Source of the DNA: Viscum album
Lineage: Eukaryota > Streptophyta > Magnoliopsida > Santalales > Viscaceae
DNA: 64,000 bases
Assembly: GCA_963277665.1 (NCBI GenBank)
Contig: OY728142.1
Coordinates: 12,538,001-12,602,000 of the forward strand
Direction: 5' to 3'
How positions within the stretch are numbered: position 1 is the stretch's first letter; each line of letters begins with the position of its first letter. The translations under genes were made by a program, and so were the position numbers. The notes under the pieces were generated by a model, which made no database searches, had not been told where the DNA came from, and saw nothing but the letters and a program-made list of their open reading frames with translations. Positions 48,492 through 63,100 of this stretch are shown piece by piece.

Positions 48492-50040
48492 TTTTAGGTT
48501 AGAATGATACAAAGATAACAAAATAGGGGGTTAAATGTGTATTTTTGAAAATATTGATATATTATGGTATGTAAATCTCTTAGCGATTTATGCAGATATG
48601 AAGTGTTATCTTCTGTAATGAGTATAAGTAGTGGATAAATAGAAAGAATGAACACAATAATTTTATAGTGTTTTAGGGCACAAAGATCCCATAGTCCACT
48701 CCACCAATTCTTTCTCTATGAGCTTGGTGAATTTCATAATAAATGCATTCTTATCACAAGAACTTTGTATCCAAAACTGGGTTCAATCAGTTGAAACCTT
48801 TATAATTAAGGCTAAGAAGAGCCTTCTGGTTCTTTTACAAGGAACCAGTAATCCACAACTCATTACAAGAATCTGATACATAAATCACAATTGAGTATGA
48901 GTAGTTAATACTCTAATAAATCAAAATAGTTTTATTTGTTGATGGTTTGGGTTGAACTTCACAATAGCAGCAAAAACTGAAAGTATATAAATCTTCTTAT
49001 TAAAAAAATTAATGTCTTCAAGAAAGAATAACTTTTAAGTGACCCTAGTTTCAAATGATCTTCAATATGAATATAAAAAATTAGTAACAGTATGAGGTAT
49101 AAAATGTATTCCTCAAAAGTGTAGCCTCTTCAGAAAATAACAGATTCAATCACATGATGCAGCAGCACTGTAAAATATATTCACATGAATACAACCATAT
49201 GTATATAGGTGTGTTTTTTTAAAGTAATTGTGATTTAATATATAGATTAGATAGCTTTCATAGGTATTCTAGATCCAAGAAAATCTATTTATAGAACAAC
49301 GATATTCAAATTTTCCAGGGGATTCATAACTTCTCTTAAGAAGATGAGTGATTTTCTCCGATGAATACACTTATTTTAATAGATTATAATGAGATTTTAA
49401 TTAGTCATATAGAATCTTTCAGTCAGACTATAATTCTTTTAAGATTGTTTCATGAATCTCGGCTAAAATTATGGCTTTAAAACTCAATTGTTGAATAATT
49501 AAACATATTGTTCAACTACGTAGCGTAGGGTTCCTTTTCATAGTGTAGTGTTCCTACCAACGTATGATTTCTTAACCATACTTTCATCTACACGTAACGT
49601 AGGGGAAAAAAGTAATGTAAGTATGAGAATCCATACATCCATACTTCCAGCGCAAGGTTGATTCCAAATAAAGCATTTAATAACCATACGTTCAATCTCC
49701 CAAACATAGTGTATGAATAGTTTTTTCCAGATTCCAACATAGGTTTTATATTCCATATGTTTTTCGTACCTCCAAATGTAGGGTTTTCAATACATATGTT
49801 TAATATCTAGTATAGAATAGGGGTGATGAACCATAAATTTATTCACTAAACATAGGGTTTGAACAGTGTTTCCATAACACATCTCGTATCTTTTAATTCC
49901 ATCAAAAATATAAATAAAATCATGATATTTATTCTTGGAACATAATAAATTCAACTTTATTAAAAAACAAACAAGAGTATTTGTCAGCATCAAAATCAAC
50001 ATTTAACATAGATTATTGTTGAGAAAACACATGCCCAATA
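48492..50040 (-). repeat. Element C 5' LTR
   Basis: 1.55 kb, starting TTTTAGGTTAGAATGATAC beside the primer site and ending CCCAATA (terminal CA now TA) before the TTGGA duplication. Pairs with 25303-26646 as far as about 49795. The remaining 245 bp are present only in this copy. Open frames at 49538-49756 and 49787-50002 have no resemblance to known proteins. Confidence 0.8.
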
Positions 50041-52024
50041 TTGGATTGTATACTAATTTAATAGAATAAAATTAATTTCATATATATCACATAAATTTAT
50101 TTAATTTATATTTTATTACCATCCATGTAAAGAGTTTGTGAAAAATAAATCGCATTGATTCCCAATCTGGTAGTCCACCATATACACAGACAACATTCTC
50201 ATTTATTAAATAGATGTTATGATATTAAATTGTATTATATATTTATTTTCTATAATTATTAATATGTCACTAATATCATATATAAACATAAAATTACCCC
50301 TTATTACCTTACAGGCAATGTACTATTAAAAAATGAATCACATCGCTTTGTGAGGTGGTAGTCCACCGTACAAACAAGTGATGTTATCATATTCTCTACA
50401 AAATTGATTGTAAGAAGGTATATAAGATATTATAATTATTTAAGTATAATTATATAATAAATATAATAAATAAATTTTAGATACATAATTATATTAATCA
50501 ATTATAAGCGATGATGGTAAACTAATTATGTCAGTTCGTGAGGGGTAGTATGTTGTATAGACAAAAAATTGTTTTGTTTCCCACTTGAGAATGGAGGGGA
50601 TAGTTCTAGATCAACCCTCAGTATATGTAATATTATGATTTTATTATATAATCAGGTTTTAATTAGATTTTGATGAGGTGTGGTATGAAATAAAACAAAA
50701 TGTTTGGTTAAGGATGTTACATCTTCTTCAGAAAACTACTTTGGGATTTCACAAAAAACCTTTCTAGGTTAGATTTTTGACCCAAAAAGTATTCTAGGAT
50801 GATGAGAGAAAATTATGCAAGTTATTTGGGTATTTATTATCAAAAAAGGTTTTTTTCATGTGTGTAATGGAGAGGATATGGGTGACCTTATATAAATTGG
50901 GGAGTGGGCACACTAGGAATTAATGAAAAGAAAGAATTACACCATAATTTTTCTAATGAAAAATGGATTTGAATGGACAATTTTTTAACCTTAGAAGATA
51001 TAATGTTGAAATATTACTAAAAAACTGGAATAAATCATGTTTTGGGTCATTTTTAACCCTCATTGTTTTACGTTAACCCCCATAAACCTATTTCCCACCT
51101 TAACCATGGTAAATACTTTTTACAATTTTCATTATCAATCATGGTAAAAAACTAAGATTAAATTATTAGATAGTAGAATTTATTATTAATAAAAATATTT
51201 ATTCCATTTTACCAAATTCAACTCAAAAAATTTGAATAATTTAATTTAAAATTAAAACTATATGCATGTTAAAAAAGGTTTTCCAAAAGAAAAACATTCA
51301 AAAGATTAACAAGTATTTATATCAAATTTCAATAAAAAATTTATTCAAAAAAGATAATTTGTATTAATTAATATATATTTCAACAAATTTTAATTTAAAA
51401 AAACATTAAAATATATTGGGTCTTATAAATTCTTTAAAATAAAAAAACAATTTTTAATATAAATCCGTATTTTTTCATTATTCATCGAAAAGGAAAAATT
51501 TCAGAAAAATCCCAAAAAATAACCCTAAGATAATTTGATATTCTGGTATCAAAAATGAAGTTTATTTTTTAAAATAATTTTTTTTAGATTGGTAAAAATT
51601 AATTTTTAAAATATGTGTGCAAAGCGTGATGAAATCACTTTTTAGAAAAAAATTAACTTTTTAGAAAACATTTAATTTTCTTTCAAATGAATAGTATTTT
51701 ATTTCCAATAAATATATAATTTTCAATTTTATTTTATAAATTTAAAAACCATATAATTTTCACAATATATTTTCTCCTATTCATACCCTCTAATTTAATA
51801 ATTAGTTTACAAACCCCATGTTTAAATAATAATATGTTAATAAAGTGTCATGTTTCATTTAAACTCAGTTTTTGATGTATTGCAAGATATTGAAGAGATT
51901 GAATTTATTTAAATAGAATACATTGTAAAGTGTTTTGGTGTCATATTCTATTCTATTCTTGATGCTTTGTGTTATACATTCTATCGAACATGATATTCCT
52001 CTTTTAGAATCTTTATTTATTACA
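50041..52024 (-). repeat. Element O right LTR, segment 4
   Basis: Resumes the O LTR directly after element C, matching 3690-5677 in order and almost the same length (1984 against 1988 bp). Contains three units of the ~188-bp tandem repeat (50145-50600). The end at 52024 reads on the minus strand TGTAATAAATAAAGATTCTA and aligns with TTTAACACCGTGATATTTTA at 5677. Confidence 0.75.
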
Positions 52025-54128
52025 AGGGTTGTTCATTGATTACTCTATATATGAATGAATTTTTCCTTACTAAAATTTATAATAAAAAATTAAACAAATT
52101 AAAATGTATTTTTTATAAAATTAAAATTTTTATATGGTTTATAAATTATTTATATTATTTTAAAATATACCTTTTTGATATATTATTCACGGTGGTAAGT
52201 CTTTTCTATTTGAGTGGTATCTCCTCATATATATTAAGCTTTGGGAATCATATTATTTTTATGTTAGGTTTTGATTCTCAAGGATGAGAATCATTTGTGG
52301 GGTATTTAATGAAAAGACCCATGTTTTCCTTTTCATTAATTTAATTGGTCTCTACTTTTTTTCTTCTCTGTTTTTTAGTTCTCAAAGATGATAATTATTT
52401 AGAGGTATTTGATGTAAGGATAAGTCATGATTAATTTTGGCATCACATTTTTAATTCTAGGTTTAATTAATTAAATAATAAATTATAATTTGAGAATCAA
52501 CTAATTTATGGGTAAACTAAGAATTCATATAATATTATATAGTGATAGGTTGTTTATTGAAATGTTTATTATTATCATAAATTGGTGTGGTTTAATCCTT
52601 AGTTGTTCCATCATTATTTATTATTATTATTAATTGTGATGTTTCATTTAATTTTTTCTATGTATTTGTAGTATGGTATTTCTAATCATTTATTTATATT
52701 TTTATAAGTTTCCTTGTCTATTTTTATTTAATATTATACATATATGTGTTTTAATGGATCACGGTAAAGATATTTGTATCTCCCTATGGGTTATAATGGA
52801 ATAAGTTTTTGACATGTACACATTTACCTTGGACTATAATGGCTTAGGATTATGTTGTGTTTCAGATTGTTATGGCTCAATATTATAGCATTATTATTTG
52901 AGGTGAACATGTGGTGATACAATGGATGTGATATGATATTTATAGGAATTGTGTTACGATAGTTGAAATAGATTAACATCTGAGATTTCCTTTAATTCTT
53001 AGAATAGGATGATATATAGGTTTTCATGTTTTTTCAACTCATTTGATGGTTGTAGTGATATAAAATTTATGAATCTTCATAAAATATGAGATTTTCAAGT
53101 GTTACTTCCAAAGGTAATGATAAAATTTGATATTGAATATACTCTTAGATCGCATGCTTTCTTAAACCCTACCTATAATTCTATATTTTTTTATACATAG
53201 TTTATTTCACACATGTTTATCCTAGAAATTATAATTCACATGTAGATAGAGCATTATAGAAATATGATCCTAATTAGTACTCTCAAGTTTTCACCTCTCA
53301 ACTATGTTCTTGAGTAGTTTTGTAGGATAGGCTGATGGATATTAGATATTTTACAATTCATTAAACTATAATAAGTACTAGAAGGACTTCATGAAATTAC
53401 CATATTATATTTTATACATTACTACATAGAGATGGTTTGGGAATGTGGATTGTACCATTTTAGTTTATCTGTTTTTATGTATTTGATTGATGGTCATTTT
53501 ATTCCCCAAAAAACTTGTGAGGGTGGTGCATCCCATTTGAGAGATAGATTCCACCAGTTATATTCACTAACCCATGGCCTATTGGAGTCGGGATTTAGGG
53601 TTACACTTTTCTACATTTCCATCCCAAGTGGGTTCCAATGTGGGTGGGTCATTATAGATATAAATTTTACCCTATTAATTTCTATAATGGTTTCTTAATA
53701 AAAAATTATGATATACTATTTATTTGAAAATAACACATGATAGAAAAAAAGTAATCAAGTAATTACTTATGGAAATTTTAGGTATTGTTATGATAAATAA
53801 ATTATAAAATTATAAGTTTTTACCATGATAATGCTTATTTATTAGTAAGAATTAGGAATATTATTACAATAATAATGGAAAAAATTATGATAAAAACCAA
53901 TATTTTTAAGAAATAATATTGGTAAAGCTAGTATAAAAATATAGGGTTTACATTTCTACTCTATTTATAATAATCCACATTATAACCTAATCATGATTAC
54001 TATAAGGATTAATATTTTGGTCAAAACATAGTTGGAAACTATAATAGAAAATATTAAGATGATTTCAACATTCCATCACTTCTGAAATAAATTAATTGAA
54101 ATAAAAATTTCACGGTCTCACTTTCTTT
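52025..54128 (+). other. AT-rich tail of an older gypsy-like element
   Basis: About 2.1 kb leading up to a polypurine tract and LTR start, so by position it is the 3' internal part of a plus-strand LTR element into which O inserted. No pol domain is readable. The frame 53432-53698 (88 codons) is the least AT-biased part, but I recognise no family in it. The repeated phrase TTTGATTCTCAAGGATGA (52268) and TAGTTCTCAAAGATGA (52376), each followed about 20 bases on by GGTATTT, suggests a small duplication of about 105 bp. Confidence 0.45.
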
Positions 54129-54140
54129 AAGGGAGGAGAA
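54129..54140 (+). promoter_or_regulatory. Polypurine tract of outer gypsy-like element E
   Basis: AAGGGAGGAGAA immediately before TGTAACACCC. This combination is the usual 3' LTR junction of plant Del/Tekay-type gypsy elements. It matches the decayed equivalent beside element O's left LTR. Confidence 0.7.
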
Positions 54141-57100
54141 TGTAACACCCCAGATTTCATACATACATGCATACATATATATATATATATATCTTATATT
54201 TTTTAAATATTTCTATTTTTATTTTTATTTTCCTTTTAATTTAAATAACTTATTGAGTAATATCATGGATAAATAAAAGAATATGATATAATAAATATAG
54301 TTTTATTATATAGTTTTTTGAAAAATATAGTTAAATAATATAAACGTAAATATTTAATTTTTGAATAAAAAATTAAATTGGTAAAAGTATATTTCATGGA
54401 TATGGGATATAAATATCATGTTCTTCAACAAAAATAAATATATTTTTCTTGGAATATAAATTTCTTTATATTTATAAAATCTTAAAATGTACATTTCTTT
54501 ATAAATACTAGATGTAAAATTAGATGTGTAACCCTAATTCATAGTTGTTAATAAAAATTTTACAAACAAAAGGCATGGTTCATAAGAAAAATAGAACAAT
54601 ACATTAAATATATTTGTTTTATGAAAAACATTATTTTAGAATTATAATTTGATGCTATATAGGTTAATTGTTTTCTACTATTCCATTGAGTATATATTAA
54701 ATACCATTATGTATTAATTAAGTGAAATAATTTAGTATATATATTTAAAAACCATTATAAATTATGTATTAGTTATATATAAATTCATGATCTTATGAAA
54801 TTATATTAGTGGTATGAAAATTCATTCATCCAGAAATCATGAATTTATAAAATAACTGTGGATTATATTTCTCAATTTCCTATTATTATAATGTATCTAT
54901 ATATATCCATTGGTAAATTGATAATTAATAATAATAAATTTTTTCTATTTTCTCATATCTAATAATGTAATTATATTTATATATATGAAAATAATTATAA
55001 TTTCATAAAATGGTTGAATAAAATGTCTTTTAATGAATTAATGATTCCTTGATTATTAAATTTCACATATTTATAATTTAATTTTCATATGGAAATTTTT
55101 ATAGTAATTAATTCACATGAATCTTATTTTATGAATAGTATTTTAAATATTATAATAGTTTTTTAATGTGTGACCATTGAAAATAATGTAATAAGATATT
55201 ATAAACATTTTAATGTCATTTATTATTCCATGTGTATTAAATGTTAAAATTAGGTATTTCATTGAAAGGTTAAATAAAAAATATAAGACTAAAATAATAT
55301 TTTATAAGTAATTTTTAAATGAGAGAATTTATATTTACAAACTAATAAAAAAAATATGTGCATGTTTTGATTTGCTAAAAATTCATCTCAAATAGTTAAA
55401 AAAATATTAAACATAGAAAGAATAATTTAACAATAATTTATTATTTTCATGTAAAATTTAAATTCAAATATTTTTAATATTTTTATCATAAAAATTATAT
55501 CAAATTTTTATAAGGTATTCATTAGAAAAATAATGTGCCTCTTGGAATAGTAATGCCACTAGTTTAACTTATGTTTGTCGTATGGAAATAATTTCAGTAA
55601 TTTTTTATTTAAAATTTAAATTTCCCAAATTTATAATATATATTTTATATAATATATTTCATATTTATTATCAAAATTTATAATCTATGTAAGGGGTAAT
55701 TTTTAAAAAAAAATAAAAATAGTAAAATATAGTAAAAAATGTCAAATATGATAACATATGGTAAACAAAAAATCATATATATATATACATGATAAAACTA
55801 GACCAATTTGGTTTATTTGGAATAATTATATAACAAACCATTATATTATATCATTAATATAGTTAATGGGGAACTAGGGGAGTATTTCTTTACTTAAGAT
55901 AATTGAAAAAATAAAATATTCAATGCTTTCTTCAGTGGAATTCCTCTCATCAATGTTATAAATATTGACCACATATTCTCATTTCCAACACACCATGTTT
56001 AAAAAATATCACTTCACATATCTATCCCAAGGAGTATCTACCATATCTCTCTCTTAAATCATGGTGAGTTTTGGTGGTTAAATGATCTGGTTTTTTTCCA
56101 TTAGGCATAAGTAATGTAAGCATTATTCTTTGCCTCTCTCAATTTCCAATTATTTTTCTTTTATAGTAATCACTTTTGAAATTTTGTTTCATATATTTTT
56201 ATGATTTTATTTATTCTATAATATCATATATATAATGTATTTTACATAACATATTTTCTATTAAATCCTATTTCTTAATCTCTTACCATGTTGAAGTAAG
56301 GGTCTTTTTCCTCTCTCCTTTCAATTCATATTTATATTTCCACTATAGTATCCATTTTTATTTATAATTTCCTATTCCAATATTATTTTAATATAAATAT
56401 AATTATTTTTATAATTGATATCCAATACATGTGAACCCCCATTTCACTCACATCATACTTCATTCATAATCCATTATAATGAAAAAATTATCTAAAGGTG
56501 TATAAAACTGTATAATATTCAATAATTAGAAACCCCTATGTTTTCTATACATTTTTGGTATTATAGAAATTTTATTTTTAGTATGGGAACCTCTTATAAG
56601 TAAGGATGATTGTGATATAGCTGGTGGAACCTCTATAATTCCCCAAGTTAATTAAACTTGATTCTAGAATAGGTTCATCTTTATTACCAAATCATACCAA
56701 CATGAGTTTTCATCGTGAGGAAAGTTTATATCCTTTGTGCTTATAAAATTTTCATGATCACATAATACTAATTTTATAAGGGGTTTTAGGATAATTTATT
56801 TTATCTCCTGTCATTTAAAATTAAAATATATAATTTACTTAATACATTGAATATATTAATATTAATAAATACGTGACCACCATAATTCCATATTCATCAA
56901 TTTATACGGGTATTTATTTTACCATCTTGAATCTGGAATTATTTTTAATAGGATCCATTGAAATTCACCATATTATTATTATTAATTCATTAACATAAAA
57001 AATCTATTATCATGAATACATGTTATTTTATTTTATAAGGTGTTAATTTCCAATATTTCTATATTTGGGTTAAAGGTTATTCGTGTAGAAAACCTAAAAA

Positions 57101-60100
57101 TAAAATTAGTTGTGTGAATAAACTTTCATCATCATATATCTATTTATTCAATGTGGTGTGAGAACCTTATTCATAATTATTATAATTAAATTTTATTCAT
57201 CTAGATAGCCAAATAGTTTATCAACTAAGATAATCAATCATATCTACTATATATTTATTTATTATATACAGTGTGAGTACCATAGACATAATTATTTTAA
57301 TTAAAGGGTATTATCATAGATAACCATACAATTTTATTGACATGAAGAACATGTTAAATTAACTTTACAAACATTTTTCTTTTAAGTTGTGAGTACCCAT
57401 ATATAATTATTTAGATTGAATAGTGTTCACCTAGATAGGCATACCATTCATTTGACTGAGGAATTCACAACAATACATATGCTTATTATTTTTACACAAC
57501 TAAATATTGATTATTCTACCATGATTATGAAAGTGGTTCCTCTAGGAATAATATGTATTGTATTGTTTATCCTTGTTCTATATGATAAATTCATTAGAAT
57601 GATTAATTAATTGTAGGGGCCCAATATTATATAACACCAAGATGAGTCGATGGGTATCATGAGACAAATTTTCTACAATATTTTCTATATGTTGGCCCAT
57701 TTATGTTTGATGTATTGGAATAAGGCACTGATAATATGGTTTGATGTCTTGGAATGGGGCCCATGTGGTATGTTTATAATCATTTTTACAATACAATCCA
57801 TTATTATGAGTTCATTATTGATATCCATGTGATTATTTATTTCCATTATCATGAAATCCACATATTATTTTATGGTTATGTATCCCATTGTATGGCATCA
57901 CTAGTTTTCTATTCCCACTATATTGTTAATGGGATTGTTTTTCATTGTTAGATTCTACTGTACACTTTCCCTTACTAAGAATCTGAGCACACCCCTATCA
58001 TATGTTTCCCTGTTTCTATTGGAAATTAAGAGGAGTACTATATTTGAAATTCTGATAATAGCATTGATGGAAGAATAATAAAATATTTAAATAATTATTT
58101 TAAGTACTGTGTATTATTTTCTATAATAATGTAACATTCTGTTCATAAATGTGTCCAATATCCTAATGACTACTTAACATTAGATATTTGTCTTCTAATG
58201 TCATGCAGTCTTACTACCATATATTTTGGAATCCACCTGATCTGGGTTACCAAGGTCGGTGGTGTCATAAATATATAAATATGGTAATAATATAAATATG
58301 GATTATTTAAGTATTATGTTACATTATGATCTCATTTTGGGATTGGTATTCTATAATGTGTGGGTGTTCCCCATAATAACCTTTTGAAATTTTGAAATCA
58401 TTTCTTCTACTTTGTAGACATATGGATTCTTCTTGAACCATGAAATTCTCTATATTCTTTTTAGTGTTTTTCATCTTCATCTTTCTTTTTCTCACATTTT
58501 CTCTTATTTTTTTAATTTATTATCAATAGTTCTCCCCATGTTTTTATAAAATTAACCATTATTCAAATAAATCAATTTTATAGAAACCATATATCCCTAT
58601 ATTATCCTAATATCTTAAAATTTTAAAGATATAAAATTCTACCAAACATGTAGATATCTCATAAAAATGGTATGTTGGTTTATAATGTGATATGTTACCC
58701 TTTAAATAAAAAATATTCTAAATACCATAACATGTTTTCAAAAATCATTATTAAAATAATTCCATTTTAAACATTATTAAATTCATCTAATAAATTCAAC
58801 ATGGATTATTGAAAATTAATTTATTATGTTTCTATTCATTTTTTAAAATCATGACATATGATCATGTCATGATTCTTTCCCAGTTTCAATTATCCCCAAC
58901 CATCACATTTTTAAATATATCTATTTATAAATCACAACCCCTGAAGAGGGTACGTTAATGAATCCATGCCAATTAAACCACTTAAAAATATTTTGTTATT
59001 CAGATTTCAGCGGGTAACGTTGTCATCTTGGATTCATCTTTTTCATTCAAACAATTTTCCTAAATCCCAATAAATAACCGTGGAATTATTATATCTTATA
59101 CTACATGTAATTTAGTCTTCCAACATAAACATCTCAATATTATTCAAAAATTCATGAAAATTAATATATTTATTCAATAATAATATATATTTATTTGAGG
59201 TGTTTTATCATCCTTTTTAAATAATCATAATTTAAATATATTCTCCTAGATATTTTATAAAAATTTCATTATTTTTATTGGAAACTCTATTCAGTAATTT
59301 AAATATTTGTATTACTTAAACACGTTGAATATATATCTACTTCCATAATAATATTCTTAAACAATTCTTGAATAAATCAATAGTCATTCACTATAAACCC
59401 ACTTCAGTCATGGTCATTACTAGATATAAGAGTTCAATGTATGTGTACCATGAATAAAAAATTAACTAATATTATAAATATATAAAGTAACACCGTATGA
59501 ACTTTATCATCCTTAACTAATCAAAACTATTTTATATTTTTTACACATTAAGGTCTTATTCTCTTATGGTACACATCCTTTATTTGAGTATATCTCTATG
59601 TATTTTTAAAAATAATTTATTTGTACATCTCAATATATTTTAAAATAGATTTCTCACATTCAAGATAAGTATTAATCAATTTGTCCCCCTTTATCATCAA
59701 GCCAAAAAAATACTTGTTTAATGTTATTATGGGAATTTATATCCCAATGAAAGCACTTATTAAAATACTATATGATTTGGAATTATATTTAATTATGTTT
59801 CTTTTTTATTAAAACTACTTTTTGAAAATATCTTATGGGGTGATAAAAACACATTATATTTCCTTCAAAAAATTATGCTAAAAAAATACTAGGTGGGTTG
59901 GATTCCTACTAAAAACCATCAAATAGATGAAAATGGTTAAACTATAAGAGTTAAATAATTATTCTCAAAAAAATATTTCCATTGTGTCTTTGTTATAAAA
60001 TACACAACATGGACTTTTTTTAGTGAATGTTCTAATTTTACTGCACTTTTATCAACTAATTACTTAATAAAGTAATAATTTATATCAATGTGATTTTTTC

Positions 60101-63100
60101 TTGAATTATGTACAATATTTGATATTAAATTTATGGAAATTGATTTTTCAATTTTAATTAAAATTAAAGAAGACACCTCTTCACTAATGCATTAAATATA
60201 TTATTTTATTTATATTTATTATATAAAATCATTGATAATAGTTACTTATTCATCCATTTCTATGCTATGAGAGATAAAAACTTGTTTCTTAGCCTGCCAA
60301 AAAATAGGAAATCCTCAAAGATAGAATACACCTTTGGATATTGAACATATATCATCCTCTGAACCTTCCTAAATAGTATCCTAAAATCCTAATAACATTA
60401 TAGACACTAAAAAGAGTTTATCACATCATCATAAAGATAAAAATTATTTTTATAGAATTTTTTACGAAATATATAAATGTACACAGAACTCTACCTTTAT
60501 CTAACACAAACAAATATTTGAATTTATGTTACCATGTGTGATAATTTTTTCACTATTATGAAGGTGATACAAAATTACTTCAATTCATGAGCTGTGAATT
60601 ATTTCCTATTAATCAACATGTTCATATGGATTTCAAGGATCCATAGAGAAATAAATAAATGAGAAAATTTAGTAATGCAAATATTAAGTTAATTCTAAGA
60701 GAAATTTATCACATGACCTCTAATAAATCCCAAATTCTATAAGTTAGATTATTAATAAAAAAATAAAAGTACTATTAAAATAATTTCTTTGAGTAATTTT
60801 TATTCTATATAATTATGTTGGGGGAATCCATTCATATATTGAAATTTAGTACTTAAAATAATTAATTGATCAAGGGTTTATGTAGTGTATATTCTTTAAT
60901 GATTACCTATAATATGATGTAACCCAATCATAGTTTCTGTGAATTCACACAACTCCCCATGATCACATAGTCTTATACTTACATAGAAATAATATATTTT
61001 TTATAAAAAATTTATTTTTTTATAACAATTATTCCCACTTTTATAAGTGTTCAAACCCATAATTACTATATATGTAAGTGTATCTACTACACATTTGGAT
61101 ATGACATTGTAACCTTTCCATTCACTTAGAGTTCCCTTCATGGAGATCCACATTTCACCAGTATAAATTTTTTATGAATCATGGTGTGTCATGGGACACA
61201 ATTATATAAACCCTACTTATATTATATGCATTCCTTGTGAAATTGGCATCCAGATGCATTACATTTCATAATTTTTGATTTTTGTTAGGCTATTTTTTTG
61301 ATACGCCCAATCATAATACACATTCCCGCATACTTTATGTCTTATATTTATCTAATAAAAATAAATACACATTTCAATATGACACTATAATATTATCTAT
61401 ATTTATTGATAATGTTTCTTTTTTTGTGCATAAACATATTCCTTGAGTATAGAATAATTTAGGGTTACCCTTCCATAATATCAATATATGGTCTTCACCA
61501 TAAAACCTAAAACTATATGGTAAATACCCTACTTACATGGTCTTAAATAGTATGTTACACCTTTATCACATGAATTAAAAGTTCATACACCATTTATAGA
61601 TGATGAGTGTCACACCTTTCAACATATCATTAGATTTTATAAACACCCCTTTAATCTATGTTGTTTTTTATCCCATCATTATGGAATATAATAAACCTCA
61701 TTGAGATTTAATTCCCAAATAATTTACACCCATCTTCTCCAAAACAGTGATGGTTATTCCGACATTATTTTATTCATGTGATAATCCATGTTTGTCCCAT
61801 GAAAGGAATGAAACACTTGGTGGGGAATGGGGTTAATAATACTATAAAGATTTTAAATAACCCTTTCCAATTATCATGTTTTTTTGGTCAGTCAAAACAC
61901 AATTCTTTTTTCCAAAGAGAGATTAAATCATTAAACATAAAAAGTGACATAATAAAATTTTAATTGTTTTACAATGACTTAAATATATCCATGGAACATA
62001 TACTCAAGAATGTTCCAATGTATTAAAATCCATTGTAAGGTCTAAAATGACCCATCCCACTAGGAACTCTCTCAGGTTAGTGATGATCCATGTATACCAC
62101 CTTAATTCATCCTTCTATAGGTCTAGTGCTAGAGACTAGATACAAGAAAGAACAATCAAATATGGTAGGTCATAGAATATAATATATAGTATATATTAAA
62201 TATAATTAAAAGAATATAACCATCTCCTGACATCAATATAAATGAAAATATTAATTGTGCAGCATTAAAAGCATGCACAACAACTATAAAATGTTGAGAC
62301 CCATGGTAAATCCCAAAAAATGATCAATACACGTGATAGGACACATTTTTTAATATACGTATACTGAGGTAATACCATATCCTTATATTAGGTGCACCTA
62401 AAAAGATATGCATGTTCCACCATAACCTAAGGAGTTTTGGGAAGGTTCCATAGTCAAATATCACCTTGTGTCGCTAAGCATCTTCACCTTGTAAATAGAT
62501 CAAGATCCATTATCTATAATACCATCTCAAAACTGTTGATAATCCAAATAAAAATCACATGTATCAAAACAAGGCCTATATAGTAGTGAGTATAAATATA
62601 CCAATTTGATTCATGAAAATAACCAATAAAACACAAAATAATTAGTTACCTCAAAACCCTTTGGTACAAAATATAAATTGGAATGAAAAGAAATAAAGAA
62701 AAACCTATATGTGATTTATAGAAACGTGCCATTGGAATGTAGGGATGTTTTACTATCACCTTATATTATATCTCTAATGAACTATACTATACAATTATCT
62801 CTGGATACATATGTTTGTAAAAGACCTAGTGTGTTTGAAGTATGCAGTTGAGCTGTAAGTCACACCATGGTGGTGATTAATTGTAATTTGGAGATTCTTC
62901 AAATAATAATCAGTTCATATATGAATATATTACGTTCTAAATTAACACAATAACCACATGGGCTCCATGATATTCAAAAAATCTGTTACCCAAAAATCCT
63001 GGAATAACCACTCTAGATCTAAAGAGTGGGATTTCAAATTGTCATAGAAATATACATTGATCACAATAGTTCAACTATACATATGTTTAACACTATGATA

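Larger units (their letters stand above)
25303..50040 (-). mobile_element. Element C: Sirevirus-like Ty1/copia element, split by CACTA
   Basis: A minus-strand copia element whose LTRs (25303-26646 and 48492-50040) both begin with the 19-bp block TGTTATGTCAGAATAATAC or its variant TTTTAGGTTAGAATGATAC. Flanks are GTGGA (25298-25302) and TTGGA (50041-50045), an imperfect 5-bp duplication. Removing the CACTA element leaves about 10 kb. Order on the minus strand is LTR, primer site, gag, protease, integrase, RT, RNase H, a post-pol coiled-coil region, LTR. The linker GPKKIWVP before protease, the acidic coiled-coil gag tail and an extra region after pol are all typical of the Sirevirus (Maximus/SIRE) group. 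All parts are decayed. Confidence 0.85.
1367..52024 (-). mobile_element. Element O: LARD-like gypsy LTR element, nested host
   Basis: Two long related segments, 1367-5677 and 7738-52024 once later insertions are removed, behave as LTRs of about 4.3 kb flanking a 2-kb internal domain without recognisable gag or pol. Minus orientation is read from a primer-binding site complementary to initiator tRNA-Met beside the right LTR (7722-7736) and a decayed polypurine tract beside the left LTR (5678-5690). The right LTR can be followed as 7738-8667, 14870-14938, 24907-25302 and 50041-52024. Each break coincides with the TSD of a younger element. Large LTRs with a short non-coding interior are the LARD type. 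A target duplication is not clear: ATGGT near 1363 and AGGGT at 52025 are at best an imperfect pair. Confidence 0.75.

Noticed and set aside
1363..52029. Target-site duplication for element O
   Set aside because: The candidate pair (ATGGT and AGGGT) has a mismatch and would not leave a TG start for the left LTR, so I do not rely on it.
53432..53698. 88-codon frame that looks less AT-biased than its surroundings
   Set aside because: No recognisable motif. It lies just before a polypurine tract in the non-coding tail expected there; not enough to call a gene.
54168..54192. AT microsatellite as a functional site
   Set aside because: A short simple repeat in an already AT-rich LTR; no further support.
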